From: Isoptericola halotolerans
Lineage (GTDB): Bacteria; Actinomycetota; Actinomycetes; Actinomycetales; Cellulomonadaceae
NCBI RefSeq assembly: GCF_013149785.1
Contig: NZ_JABEZU010000001.1
Coordinates: 1 to 64,000 of the forward strand
Direction: 5' to 3'
DNA: 64,000 nt
This document shows positions 8,334 through 16,701 of this stretch, in pieces. The translations under genes were made by a program, and so were the position numbers. The notes under the pieces were generated by a model, which saw only the letters and a program-made list of their open reading frames with translations, did not search any database and was not told the origin of the DNA. Every line of letters begins with the position of its first letter. Positions within the stretch are counted from its first letter, which is position 1.

Positions 8334-9041
8334 ATGAACCGCATCGGCATCATCGGTAGCGGAGCCATCGGCAGCGCGATCGCCCGCCTGGCCGTCGCGG
8401 CCGACCACGAAGTCCTCGTCGCGAACTCACGAGGACCGGAGTCCCTGACCGGCCTGATCGATGAGCTCGGCCCCCTCGCACGGGCCGGTGACCCTCGAGC
8501 GGCTGCGGAGTTCGGCGACATCCCGGTACTGGCCGTGCCTCTGGGCGCCTACCCGGACCTGCCCGCCGATGCCCTGGCCGGGAAGACGATCCTCTCGACG
8601 GGCAACTACTACCCCCACCGTGACGGCCGCATCGAGGCGCTCGACACCCTCGAGTACACGACGGCCGAGTACGAGCAGGCACTCCTGCCCGACTCCGTCG
8701 TCGTCAAGGCCTTCAACAACATCGTCTCCCACCACATACCCCACCTCGCCCATTCCGACCCGCGGACCGCGCTGCTGGTCGCCGGTGACGACAGCGAGGC
8801 GAAGGCACGTGTCTCCCAGATCGTGAACACCCTCGGTTTCGACGCCGTCGACGCCGGGACGCTCGCCGAGTCGTCGCTCTTCGAGCCCGAGTCCGGGGCC
8901 TACACCCCGATCTACGCCGCCGATCTCGACGGCTTCGCGAAGAGCTACCTCGACGACCCGGGTGCACCCGTCCCCGCAGCCCGCCTCCGCGAGCTGCTCG
9001 CGTCGTCGCACCGCCCGGACGTCGCCGCCCGTCGATTCTGA
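8334..9041 (+). CDS. NAD(P)-binding oxidoreductase, NADPH:F420 reductase-like family
   Basis: A 235-residue Rossmann protein. The N-terminus has the dinucleotide motif GIIGSGAIGSAI at residues 4-15, then VLVANSRGPE, where Ser-Arg suggests NADP preference. Later segments (VVKAFNNI, LLVAGDD, GFDAVDAGTLAES) match the COG2085 group of putative NADP-dependent oxidoreductases and F420 reductases. AGGAGAG at 8323-8329 precedes the ATG. It is downstream of and probably controlled by the TetR gene. The substrate and whether F420 is used are unknown. Confidence 0.8.
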   Translation: MNRIGIIGSGAIGSAIARLAVAADHEVLVANSRGPESLTGLIDELGPLARAGDPRAAAEFGDIPVLAVPLGAYPDLPADALAGKTILSTGNYYPHRDGRIEALDTLEYTTAEYEQALLPDSVVVKAFNNIVSHHIPHLAHSDPRTALLVAGDDSEAKARVSQIVNTLGFDAVDAGTLAESSLFEPESGAYTPIYAADLDGFAKSYLDDPGAPVPAARLRELLASSHRPDVAARRF

Positions 9042-9051
9042 TCACGATCAT

Positions 9052-9070
9052 GGGGGCCGAGGAGGCCCCC
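9052..9070. terminator. Short hairpin after the reductase gene
   Basis: GGGGGCC and GGCCCCC form a seven-base stem around a five-base loop, 10 bases after the reductase stop. No T-run follows. It may act with the larger hairpin downstream as a GC-type terminator. Confidence 0.45.
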
Positions 9071-9116
9071 CGCGAGCTCCCGGTCTCCGAGGTCGACGCA
9101 CCCGGCATCCCCTGAC

Positions 9117-9177
9117 CGCGAGCGTCTCTGTCCGTCAGGAATCAGCCGCTGATTCCTGACGGACAGAGACGCTCGCG
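9117..9177. terminator. Perfect 29-bp inverted repeat between convergent genes
   Basis: The arms 9117-9145 and 9149-9177 are exact reverse complements with only CCG between them. The element lies between the stops of the reductase (+) and the ThuA-like gene (-), so it can serve as a bidirectional terminator. There is no T-tract on either side. The stem is unusually long and perfect for a terminator, so another role or a recent origin is possible. Confidence 0.6.
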
Positions 9178-9191
9178 TGGGTGGGAGTCCG

Positions 9192-10349
9192 TCAGTGGCC
9201 GGCCTCGGCGACCCCCTGCTGCCACTCGATGAGGTCGTCGACCTTGTCCGCCAGCACCTGACCCGCGTCGTCGTCGCGCACCAGCGCGGCGGCGAGCTTC
9301 GCCGTCGGGCGCAGGATCCGGACGGCGCCCGCCTGGTCACCGGCGTCGGCAGCGGCCTGGGCCTGCCCGAGGCGGGTCTCCAGCTGCCGGACGGCGACCT
9401 TGTCACGCGCCGTGTCCTGCGGAAGCTCCTCGACGAGGGCGTCGACCTCGTTCCAGGTCACGCAGTCCCCGCCGCCGCTGACGGTGCCCGCGGTCCACTG
9501 GATGCCGCGCAGCACGCTGGTCAGGAAGACCGGGTCGGCCCAGGACTCCTCGACGTGACCGGCGCCCTGGTGCCAGGAGCGGCCGCCCTCGAAGTTCTGG
9601 CACCAGGCGATCGGGTGGTCGTCGCCCATCGTGCCGCCCTGGTAGGTGGACTCGTCCAGGGTCTGCAGCACGTGGACGGCGCCGCGCGGGTTGAGCGTGT
9701 AGTTGTACCACTCGTCCCAGCGCTCCCACGCCAGCGGGACGCCCTCCATCGAGGGGTGTGCGGAGTTCTCGACGCGCATGGTGGCGGTCTGCTGCTGCGG
9801 GTGGTTGGCAAACCGTGCCCCGCCGCCGATGAGCTGGGTGAACCAGCCCGAGGTGTGCATGGTGTCCGTGGCCGCGTGGATCCCGACGACGCCGCCGCCG
9901 TCGTGCACGTAGCCCTGCAGCGCGGCCAGCTCGGCGTCGTCGAGCAGGCGCGGCTGCGCGGGGTTGAGGTTGTTCGTGTTGTCGACGGGGGAGACGAAGA
10001 CGATCGAGTCGTACTGCGCCAGGTCGTCCGCGGAGGTGAACGGGGTGGTGTCCATCGTGAGGTCGGGCTGCCCCGGGGAGCCGGGGCCCCACCAGCCGCC
10101 CGAGCTGTTCGGCGGGTCCCACACGTCGACGTCGAAGCCGTGCTCGGCGCCGAGGTCGACGAGTGCGTGGGTCGTCTCGTCGATGTGGGAGTGGCGGAAC
10201 CCCAGGGTCTTGCCGACGACGAGGATGTCCTCGAGACCGTCGTCGGAGGCGGCCGTCGCCGGTGCGGCGGCGGCGACCAGGCCGAGAGTGGCGGCCGTGG
10301 CGGTGACCAGGCCGAGTGCACAACGGGTGCTGGACGTTCGGTTGCTCAT
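9192..10349 (-). CDS. Secreted ThuA-like domain protein
   Basis: A 385-residue exported protein with a Sec signal peptide ending around ATAAS (residues 30-35). The mature protein starts with a ThuA-like glutamine-amidotransferase-fold domain: ILVVGKTLGFRHSHID, a YDSIVFVSPVDNTNNL strand, the GGGVVGIHAATDT turn with its conserved His, and DEWYNYTLNPRG. The last 90 residues form a helical tail (LEDALVEELPQDTARD-like) found in actinobacterial sugar-active secreted proteins. ThuA is named for trehalose utilisation, but the biochemical role of secreted members is unsettled. It stands alone, with a good ribosome site (AGGAGCGTC) before ATG 10349. Confidence 0.85.
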   Translation of the reverse strand: MSNRTSSTRCALGLVTATAATLGLVAAAAPATAASDDGLEDILVVGKTLGFRHSHIDETTHALVDLGAEHGFDVDVWDPPNSSGGWWGPGSPGQPDLTMDTTPFTSADDLAQYDSIVFVSPVDNTNNLNPAQPRLLDDAELAALQGYVHDGGGVVGIHAATDTMHTSGWFTQLIGGGARFANHPQQQTATMRVENSAHPSMEGVPLAWERWDEWYNYTLNPRGAVHVLQTLDESTYQGGTMGDDHPIAWCQNFEGGRSWHQGAGHVEESWADPVFLTSVLRGIQWTAGTVSGGGDCVTWNEVDALVEELPQDTARDKVAVRQLETRLGQAQAAADAGDQAGAVRILRPTAKLAAALVRDDDAGQVLADKVDDLIEWQQGVAEAGH

Positions 10350-10458
10350 GACGCTCCTTCGCGCATGGGTCCATTCGTTGACCCGTTCAACTTAACCCTG
10401 CGGGCGCCGTTCTGGCTAGGAATCGACAGAAGTCGTCCATTGAGCAGCAGAAGCGGGT

Positions 10459-11220
10459 TCAGCTGATCCTGCGGCGATAGGCCGCGAGCGCCGCGACGTA
10501 GCCGACCACCAGGATGCCGACCAGCCAGGCCAGGGCGATCCAGATGTCCTGGCCGACCGGCTGCTGGTCGAACAGGGCCCGCAGGGTGTTGACGACGGAC
10601 GTGACCGGCTGGTTCTCGGCGAACCAGGCGACGGGCCCGGGCATGGTGTCGGTCGGCACGAACGCCGAGCTGATGAACGGCAGGAAGATCAGCGGGTAGC
10701 TGAAGGCGCTCGCACCGTCGACGGTCTTCGCCGAGAGCCCGGCGATGACGGCGAGCCAGGTCAGCGCCAGGGTGAACAGCGCCAGGATCCCGGCCACCGC
10801 GAACCAGGCGCCGACGGAGGCACCCGTGCGGAACCCCATGGCCAGGGCGACCCCGATGACGATCGCCACCGAGGTGAGGTTCGCGACGAGGGAGGTGAGC
10901 ACATGGCCCCAGAGCACGCTCGACCTGCCGATCGGCATGGACTGGAAGCGCTCGAAGATCCCTCCCTGCAGGTCGAGGAACAGCCGGTAGGCGGTGTACG
11001 CGATGCCCGAGGCGATCGTGATGAGCAGGATGCCGGGCAGCAGGTAGTCGACGTAGCTCTCGGAACCGGTGTCGATGGCTCCGCCGAACACGTAGACGAA
11101 CAGCAGCATGAGCGCGATCGGGGTGACCGCGGTGGTGATGATCGTGTCGGGGCTGCGGGAGATGTGACGCAGGGAGCGGCCGGTCAGGGCTCGGGTGTCG
11201 GCCAGGGCGTGGGTGGTCAT
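10459..11220 (-). CDS. ABC-2 type exporter permease, DrrB-like
   Basis: A 253-residue membrane protein with six predicted helices and the ABC-2 family features: an amphipathic N-terminal segment (LRHISRSPDTII), the LLPGILLITIASG stretch, ERFQSMPIGRSS, and the conserved FLPFISSAFVPTDTMP region before the final helices. It is the membrane half of a two-gene exporter whose ATPase ends one base into its start codon (TGATG). DrrAB-type exporters pump drugs or lipids; here the cargo is unknown. Confidence 0.9.
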   Translation of the reverse strand: MTTHALADTRALTGRSLRHISRSPDTIITTAVTPIALMLLFVYVFGGAIDTGSESYVDYLLPGILLITIASGIAYTAYRLFLDLQGGIFERFQSMPIGRSSVLWGHVLTSLVANLTSVAIVIGVALAMGFRTGASVGAWFAVAGILALFTLALTWLAVIAGLSAKTVDGASAFSYPLIFLPFISSAFVPTDTMPGPVAWFAENQPVTSVVNTLRALFDQQPVGQDIWIALAWLVGILVVGYVAALAAYRRRIS

Positions 11221-12002
11221 CAGGACTCCTTGCGGGCAGAGGTGCCGACGAGGGACAGGAAGACGTCCTCGAGGGTGGGCTGCTTCTCGACGTACTCGAC
11301 CTGGGCCGGCGGCAGGAGGGCCTCGAGCTCGGCGAGGGTCCCGTCCTGGATGATCGTGCCCTCGTGCAGGATGGCGATGCGGTCGGCGAGCTGTTCGGCC
11401 TCGTCGAGGTACTGGGTGGTCAGCAGCACGGTCGTGCCGCTCTCGGCCAGCTTCTTGACGCCCTTCCAGACGTCGATCCGGGCCTGCGGGTCCAGGCCGT
11501 TGGTGGGTTCGTCGAGGAAGACGATCGGCGGGTCGCCGACGAGGCTCATCGCGATGTCGAGGCGGCGTCGCATGCCGCCCGAGTACGTGGCGGCCCTGCG
11601 GCCGCCGGCCTCGGTGAGCGAGAACCGGGCGAGCAGCTCGTCGGCGACGGCGCCGGGATCCTTCAGGTGGCGCAGCCGGGCGACGAGGACCAGGTTCTCC
11701 CGGCCGGTGAGGATCTCGTCGACGGCCGCGAACTGGCCCGTCAGACTGATGGACTCGCGGACGGCGCCCGGTCTGGCGGCGACGTCGTGGCCGTGGACCG
11801 TCGCGGTACCCGCGTCGGCCTTCAGCAGCGTGGACAGGATCCGCACCAGCGTGGTCTTGCCGGCGCCGTTCGAGCCGAGCAGGGCGACGATGCTCCCTGC
11901 TTCGACGTCGAGGTCGACGCCGCGCAGCACCTGCAGGTCCTGGAAGGACTTCTGGATGCCCTGCACGCGGAGGGCGGGCTGGGCGGGCTGGTCGTGGGTC
12001 AT
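11220..12002 (-). CDS. ABC exporter ATPase, DrrA-like
   Basis: A 260-residue ATPase: Walker A GSNGAGKT near residue 42, the LTGQFAAVDEILTGRENL segment typical of DrrA proteins, signature YSGGMRRRLD, Walker B IVFLDEPTNGLD, and a C-terminal regulatory tail (QPTLEDVFLSLVG) also typical of the DrrA subfamily. Start ATG 12002 is preceded by AAGGAGAG. The upstream DUF4097 gene ends 28 bases away, so the two are probably co-transcribed with the permease. Confidence 0.92.
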   Translation of the reverse strand: MTHDQPAQPALRVQGIQKSFQDLQVLRGVDLDVEAGSIVALLGSNGAGKTTLVRILSTLLKADAGTATVHGHDVAARPGAVRESISLTGQFAAVDEILTGRENLVLVARLRHLKDPGAVADELLARFSLTEAGGRRAATYSGGMRRRLDIAMSLVGDPPIVFLDEPTNGLDPQARIDVWKGVKKLAESGTTVLLTTQYLDEAEQLADRIAILHEGTIIQDGTLAELEALLPPAQVEYVEKQPTLEDVFLSLVGTSARKES

Positions 12003-12030
12003 CGTCGCTCTCCTTCTTGGGTCGGTGGTC

Positions 12031-12873
12031 TCACGGCCGGCGCACGACGATGTCGCCGAAGCCGGTGCGGGCGTGGATCTCGGCCGTCGACTCGTCGTCG
12101 ACCGGGCCCTCGGTGGGCGTGAGCTGGTTGCGGACGGAGCCGTGCTCCGAGGTGACGTCGAGGTAGGCGGCGGTGCCCTCGGGCACGCCCACCTCGATCG
12201 AGCCGTAGGACGTGGCGAGCGTGACGTCCCCGGACTCGAGGGTGCCGACACGGACGTTCCCGTGGGCGCCCTTGGCCGTGAGGCTGCCGCGCACGCGGCG
12301 CACCTCGATGTCACCGTGCGCGCCGTGCACCTCCAGGCTGCCCGTCAGCACCCCGACGGCCGTGGTGCCGTTGCTCGCGCGCAGCACCCCGGTGCCGGCG
12401 ACCTGGTCGACGCGTACCGACCCGGAGCCCACCTTGACGTTCAGCGCGTCGAGGACCGTTGCCGCGGAGACCGAACCCGCGGAGACCTTCAGGTCGAGCC
12501 GCGAGACGTCGTCCAGGCGGGCGTTGCCGGCGGAGAGAGTCATGTCGACGGTGTCGAGGGTGCCCTCGGCGTAGAGCGATCCGGTCTTGCCGCGGACGGT
12601 GGAGCCGGTGGGCAGCTCGATCGTGACGTCGGCGGTCCCTGCGGCGAAGGGCAGCACGAACTGCTTCCAGGAGCCCGGGTAGGTGAGGGTGATCGCATCA
12701 CCCTGGCGTTCGACGCGCACCTCCTCCGCGGCACGCACGCTGCCGGACTTCGAGGGGTCGGTGGGCAGGACGGTGACGACGACGTCGTCACGATCGGAGG
12801 CGACGGCGTGCACCTGGGCGAAGGGCACCTCCACGACGACGGTGGCGGGGTGGGGGGCGGGGAAAGTGGGCAT
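12031..12873 (-). CDS. DUF4097 beta-strand repeat protein
   Basis: A 280-residue protein made of short beta-strand repeats rich in Gly, Val, Thr and Asp (for example LKVSAGSVSAATV, LNVKVGSGSVRVDQV, VTLATSYGSIEVG), the hallmark of DUF4097/adhesin-like solenoids. There is no signal peptide or membrane segment, so it is probably cytoplasmic. It lies between an RHH regulator and a DrrAB-type exporter on the same strand, an arrangement seen repeatedly in actinobacteria. Its function is not known. Two TGGTGTCA boxes lie in its promoter. Confidence 0.85.
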   Translation of the reverse strand: MPTFPAPHPATVVVEVPFAQVHAVASDRDDVVVTVLPTDPSKSGSVRAAEEVRVERQGDAITLTYPGSWKQFVLPFAAGTADVTIELPTGSTVRGKTGSLYAEGTLDTVDMTLSAGNARLDDVSRLDLKVSAGSVSAATVLDALNVKVGSGSVRVDQVAGTGVLRASNGTTAVGVLTGSLEVHGAHGDIEVRRVRGSLTAKGAHGNVRVGTLESGDVTLATSYGSIEVGVPEGTAAYLDVTSEHGSVRNQLTPTEGPVDDESTAEIHARTGFGDIVVRRP

Positions 12874-12889
12874 GACGGAGCTCCCAGGG

Positions 12890-12908
12890 TGGTGTCAGTC
12901 TGGTGTCA
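12890..12908. promoter_or_regulatory. Two direct TGGTGTCA boxes, one helical turn apart
   Basis: TGGTGTCA occurs at 12890-12897 and again at 12901-12908, an 11-base period, directly upstream of the DUF4097 start. The same octamer forms an inverted repeat at the RHH regulator's own promoter (13461-13479). RHH proteins bind tandem short boxes of this type on one DNA face, so this is a likely second operator. Confidence 0.65.
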
Positions 12909-12946
12909 GGGCGATGCTGGCGGACAGGGGTGTGGTGGGAAGCGGG

Positions 12947-13450
12947 TCAGCGGACCCATCCGGTGGCGCGGCTGCCGCCGCGAGACGGCCGGCCCGCCGC
13001 GGGGCGGCCGGTGGACTGCTCCAGGGCAGCGGCGACCGCTCGCACGAGCCAGGTGTTGACCGACACGCCCTCCTGGGCGGCGGCGGTCTCGGCCTGCGTC
13101 TTGAGGTGGTCCGGGAGCCGCAGGGTGGTGCGCGTCGTGGCGCCGGCGTCGGCGTCGACGACCGGCGGGGCCGTCGGTGCTGGTGCCGGTGACGTGCCGT
13201 CGGATGCCACGGGGACGTCGACGACGAACTCGGGCGACCCGGCCCGCAGCCGGATGTCCACCGAGCCCGGGGCGATCTCCGCGGAGATCTCGCCGGCCGC
13301 GTCGGAGAGCGCCTCGAGCAGCACGAGGCGTGCTGCTGAGTCGAGCGGTGCGGTGAGCCGGTCGGCGAGTTCGCGGGCCTCGTCGCTGCCGGCGGAGGCG
13401 GCGGTGCGGAGCTGCTGCTGCAGCGAGTCCACGTAACGGGTCAAGTCCAT
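12947..13450 (-). CDS. Ribbon-helix-helix (HicB-like) DNA-binding regulator
   Basis: A 167-residue protein. The N-terminal 75 residues are helical (MDLTRYVDSLQQQL...), the middle is Ala/Pro-rich, and residues about 115-150 form a ribbon-helix-helix domain (TTRTTLRLPDHLKTQAETAA, then VSVNTWLVRAVAAAL). Such proteins are often labelled HicB-family antitoxins, but no HicA-like toxin is nearby and the following genes are DUF4097 and an exporter. A repressor role for that operon is more likely. ATG 13450 is chosen over 13480, which would lie inside the operator. Confidence 0.8.
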   Translation of the reverse strand: MDLTRYVDSLQQQLRTAASAGSDEARELADRLTAPLDSAARLVLLEALSDAAGEISAEIAPGSVDIRLRAGSPEFVVDVPVASDGTSPAPAPTAPPVVDADAGATTRTTLRLPDHLKTQAETAAAQEGVSVNTWLVRAVAAALEQSTGRPAAGRPSRGGSRATGWVR

Positions 13451-13459
13451 GACTTCACT

Positions 13460-13480
13460 ATGACACCACAATGGTGTCAT
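13460..13480. promoter_or_regulatory. RHH operator: ATGACACCA-CAA-TGGTGTCAT
   Basis: A perfect nine-base inverted repeat with a three-base centre, ten bases before the RHH start. It contains the octamer TGGTGTCA found twice at 12890-12908, and a further copy on the opposite strand at 13492-13499. Confidence 0.7.
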
Positions 13481-13482
13481 TG

Positions 13483-13507
13483 CAAGAGGTGTGACACCAC
13501 CCTCTTG
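13483..13507. terminator. Dyad CAAGAGG...CCTCTTG downstream of the LacI gene
   Basis: Seven-base arms (13483-13489 and 13501-13507) enclose a further TGACACCA box (13492-13499). The element could be a weak terminator for the LacI gene, which stops at 13520, or a further RHH site. The embedded box favours the second reading. Confidence 0.4.
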
Positions 13508-13519
13508 TGCCGGCCGCGA

Positions 13520-14530
13520 TCAGGCCGAGTCGCGCCAGACGACGTCGGTGGGCAGCGTGACGCTCTCGGGGGTGCGGCCCTCGAGCTGTTCGAGCACGAG
13601 CCGCGCGGCGGCGCGGCCCATCTCGGCGGCAGGCTGGTGGACCGTGGACAGCGGGGGGTTGCACCGCAGTGCCCAGGCGCTGTCGTCGAAGCCGACGACG
13701 CCGACGTCGTCGGGGACCGTGCGGCCGGCGGACCGCAGCGCCTCGATCGCTCCGGCGGCCACGGCGTCGGAGGCGGCGAACACCCCGTCGACGTCCGGCG
13801 CGCGCCGCAGCAGCTCGGTCATGGTGCTGACCCCGGCGTGGTACGAGTACAGCGGGTCGGCGACGACGAGGTGCTCGTCGAACCGGGGCCCGAGGGCGTC
13901 GCGGAACCCGGCGAGCCGGTCGGCGCCGGAGTCGCGGTCGAGGGCGCTGGCCAGCATGCCGATGCGCCGGCGGCCGGTGTCGCGCAGTCGGGTGGTGAGC
14001 GTGCGGGCTGCGGCGCGGTTGTCGATGCCGACGTAGGGGATCGCGGGGCGGCCCTCGGGGTGCCCGACGAACGCGGCGGGCAGGCGGATCTCCTCGACGG
14101 CGTCGGCGACCTGGTCGTGCGAGCGGGCCGAGACGAGGACGGCGCCGTCGACGAACCCTCCGCGCAGGTAGCTCGAGACGCGGGCGGCGTCGTCGTCGGA
14201 GTCGACGACGAGCACCACGAGCTGGTGGTCGGCCTCGGCGACGACGGCGTTGGTGCCGAGGAGGATCCCGCCGATGTTGGGGTCCTCGAGGAACAGCTGG
14301 TGCGGTTCGTGGACGACGAACCCGATGGCCCACGTCTTGCGCATGACGAGGTTGCGGGCGGCGTTGTTGCGCACGTACCCGACCTCGGCGATGGCGGCCT
14401 CGATGCGGGCGCGGGCCTCGGCGGAGACGTAGCCGGTGCCGTTGAGCGCGCGGGACACGGTGCCGCGGGACACGCCGGCGTGGGCCGCGACGTCGTGCAC
14501 CGTCGCTCGGACGCGCCCTGGTGAGGTCAT
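13520..14530 (-). CDS. LacI-family regulator of the galactoside operon
   Basis: A 336-residue repressor. Residues 9-60 carry the LacI helix-turn-helix and hinge (TVHDVAAHAGVSRGTVSRAL, then YVRNNAARNL). The rest is the periplasmic-binding-like effector domain with VVGFDDSAWALRCNPPLSTV near residue 280. ATG 14530 is the natural start; the longer frame upstream runs through the operators. It is divergent from the GH42 gene, and two near-identical palindromes centred on CACGTG lie between them. Induction by a galactose-containing sugar is inferred. Confidence 0.9.
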   Translation of the reverse strand: MTSPGRVRATVHDVAAHAGVSRGTVSRALNGTGYVSAEARARIEAAIAEVGYVRNNAARNLVMRKTWAIGFVVHEPHQLFLEDPNIGGILLGTNAVVAEADHQLVVLVVDSDDDAARVSSYLRGGFVDGAVLVSARSHDQVADAVEEIRLPAAFVGHPEGRPAIPYVGIDNRAAARTLTTRLRDTGRRRIGMLASALDRDSGADRLAGFRDALGPRFDEHLVVADPLYSYHAGVSTMTELLRRAPDVDGVFAASDAVAAGAIEALRSAGRTVPDDVGVVGFDDSAWALRCNPPLSTVHQPAAEMGRAAARLVLEQLEGRTPESVTLPTDVVWRDSA

Positions 14531-14558
14531 GGGCACAGCGTATCCATCAGGACACGAT

Positions 14559-14577
14559 TGTGTGCACGTGTACACAC
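14559..14577. promoter_or_regulatory. LacI operator A, centred on CACGTG at 14565-14570
   Basis: TGTGTG-CACGTG-TACACA is a nearly perfect palindrome (one mismatched pair). It lies about 30 bases upstream of the LacI start and is a copy of the perfect palindrome at 14605-14622, 46 bases away centre to centre. Confidence 0.7.
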
Positions 14578-14604
14578 CGGGCGCCACATGGGGTACTCTC
14601 CCAA

Positions 14605-14622
14605 TGTGTGCACGTGCACACA
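14605..14622. promoter_or_regulatory. LacI operator B, perfect 18-bp palindrome
   Basis: TGTGTGCACGTGCACACA is a perfect palindrome 30 bases upstream of the GH42 GTG start. With operator A it brackets the divergent promoter region, so one repressor probably controls both directions. Confidence 0.75.
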
Positions 14623-14652
14623 CCCCTTCAAGGATGAGGATCGGTCGTCGAC

Positions 14653-16701
14653 GTGGACCCCAGAACGAGCCGAGGGCGGCTCCCGCTCCCGCAGCGCGGC
14701 ATCGCGTTCGGCGGTGACTACAACCCCGAGCAGTGGCCCCGCGAGACGTGGGCGGAGGACGTCCGCCTCATGCGCGAGGCCGGGGTCGACCTGGTCGCCG
14801 TCAACGTCTTCGGATGGGCCGAGATCGAGCGAGCCCCCGGCGAGTACCGCTTCGAGGACCTCGACCACGTCATGGACCTGCTGCACGAGCACGGCATCGC
14901 CGTGAACCTCGGCACCGGCACCTCGACCCCGCCCCCCTGGCTCACCACCCGGCACCCCGAGATCCTGCCCGTCACCCGTGACGGCGGCACCGTCAGCCCG
15001 GGCGGACGGCAGGCCTGGTGCCCCAGCTCGCCCGTGCTGCGCGACCACGCCGAACGCCTCGTGCGCACGGTCGCGGAGCGCTACGGCGAGCACCCCGCGC
15101 TCGCGCTGTGGCACGTGTCCAACGAGCTCGGCTGCCACAACGCGCTGTGCTACTGCGACGAGTCGGCCGCGGCGTTCCGCCGCTGGCTCGCCCAGCGGTA
15201 CGGCACCGTCGACGCGCTCAACGCGGCCTGGGGGACCAGCTTCTGGAGCCAGCGGTACGGGTCCTTCGAGGAGGTCCTGCCACCGCGGGCGACCGCCTCG
15301 CCGGAGAACCCCACCCAGGTCCTCGACTTCCGCCGCTTCAGCTCCGACGCCCTGCTCGACTGGTACCACGCCGAGGCGGCGATCCTGCGCGCGACCACCA
15401 CCACGCCGGTGACCACCAACTTCATGGTCACCGCGCACATCGCCACCCAGGACTACCGGGCCTGGGCCCCGCACATGGACGTCGTCGCGAACGATCACTA
15501 CCTCGACCACCGGCTGCCCGACCCCTGGGCCGAGCTCGCCTTCGCCGCCGACGCCACCCGCGGCCTGGCCGACGGTGCCCCGTGGATGCTCATGGAGGCC
15601 TCGCACGGAGCGGTGAACTGGCAGCCGCGCAACATCGCCAAGCGTCCGGGCGAGCTCGAGCGCATGGTCCTGACCCACGTCGCCCGCGGCGCCGACGCCG
15701 TGTGCTTCTTCCAGTGGCGGGCCTCGCGCGCCGGCGCCGAGCAGTTCCACTCCGCGCTGCTGCCGCACGCCGGCACCGAGTCCACCCAGTGGCGGGCGAC
15801 CCTGCGCCTCGGCGCCCTGCTGGACTCCCTCGACGACGTCGCGGGCAGCACCGTCACCAGCGACGTCGCGCTGCTGTTCGACTGGCAGGCCTGGTGGGCC
15901 ACCGACGCGCCCGGCCACCCCACCCAGGACGTGCGCTACCTCGACGAGGTGCACGCGATGCACGCCGCGCTCCGCCGGAGCGGAGCTGGAGTCGACGTCG
16001 TGGCGCCGGGCGCCGACCTGTCCGGCTACCGGCTCGTCGTCGTGCCCACGCTCTTCCTCGTCGCCGACGAGGCGGCCGCGGCGCTCGAGCGGTACGTGGA
16101 CGCCGGCGGGCACCTGCTGGTCACCTACTTCTCCGGGATCGTCGACGAGCACGACCACGTCCGTACCGGCGGCTACCCCGGTGCGTTCCGGGACGTGCTC
16201 GGGCTGCGCACCGACGAGTTCTTCCCGCTCGACGCCGGTCAGCGGGTCGCGCTGGACGACGGCGGCACCGGGCAGGTGTGGACCGAGCGCGTCGAGACCC
16301 GCGGCGCGACGGTCGAGAGCCGCTTCACGGACGGCCCCGTCGCCGGGCTGCCGGCCGTGACGCGGCACGAGCACGGCGCGGGCGTCGCCCGGTACGTCGC
16401 GACCCGCCTGGACACGCCGGACCGGGACGGCCTGGCGGCCCGGGCGCTCGCCGACGCAGGCGTCGAGCCGGTCCTGGCCGGCGCACCGGCGACGGTCGAC
16501 GCCGTCCGGCGTCGAGACGAGGCGTCGTCCTACCTGTTCGTCGTCAACCACGGGAGCGAACCGTTCGTCGCGCACGCGCCGGGCGTGGAGCTCCTGTCGG
16601 GCCGGACGGCGGACACGCACGAGGTGCCGGGCGGCGGCGTCGCCGTCGTCCGCGAGCAGTCGACGACGGACCGACGGTCCGGGCAGGAGGCGACAGCATG
16701 A
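14653..16701 (+). CDS. GH42 beta-galactosidase
   Basis: A 682-residue glycoside hydrolase of family 42. The TIM barrel starts around GGDYNPEQWP; the acid/base is Glu158 in HVSNELG and the nucleophile is Glu315 in LMEASHGAV. Cys123, Cys161, Cys166 and Cys168 correspond to the family's zinc cluster. The trimerisation and C-terminal beta domains follow, giving the usual family length. It releases terminal beta-galactose in the cytoplasm; there is no signal peptide. Start GTG 14653 has AGGATGAGGA upstream. It is first of a five-gene operon with ATGA/GTGA overlaps into the permeases. Confidence 0.93.
   Translation: MDPRTSRGRLPLPQRGIAFGGDYNPEQWPRETWAEDVRLMREAGVDLVAVNVFGWAEIERAPGEYRFEDLDHVMDLLHEHGIAVNLGTGTSTPPPWLTTRHPEILPVTRDGGTVSPGGRQAWCPSSPVLRDHAERLVRTVAERYGEHPALALWHVSNELGCHNALCYCDESAAAFRRWLAQRYGTVDALNAAWGTSFWSQRYGSFEEVLPPRATASPENPTQVLDFRRFSSDALLDWYHAEAAILRATTTTPVTTNFMVTAHIATQDYRAWAPHMDVVANDHYLDHRLPDPWAELAFAADATRGLADGAPWMLMEASHGAVNWQPRNIAKRPGELERMVLTHVARGADAVCFFQWRASRAGAEQFHSALLPHAGTESTQWRATLRLGALLDSLDDVAGSTVTSDVALLFDWQAWWATDAPGHPTQDVRYLDEVHAMHAALRRSGAGVDVVAPGADLSGYRLVVVPTLFLVADEAAAALERYVDAGGHLLVTYFSGIVDEHDHVRTGGYPGAFRDVLGLRTDEFFPLDAGQRVALDDGGTGQVWTERVETRGATVESRFTDGPVAGLPAVTRHEHGAGVARYVATRLDTPDRDGLAARALADAGVEPVLAGAPATVDAVRRRDEASSYLFVVNHGSEPFVAHAPGVELLSGRTADTHEVPGGGVAVVREQSTTDRRSGQEATA

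Noticed and set aside
12947-13450. HicB-type antitoxin of a toxin-antitoxin pair
   Set aside because: The RHH domain fits, but no HicA-like or other toxin is adjacent. The gene order and shared boxes favour a repressor of the DUF4097-exporter genes.
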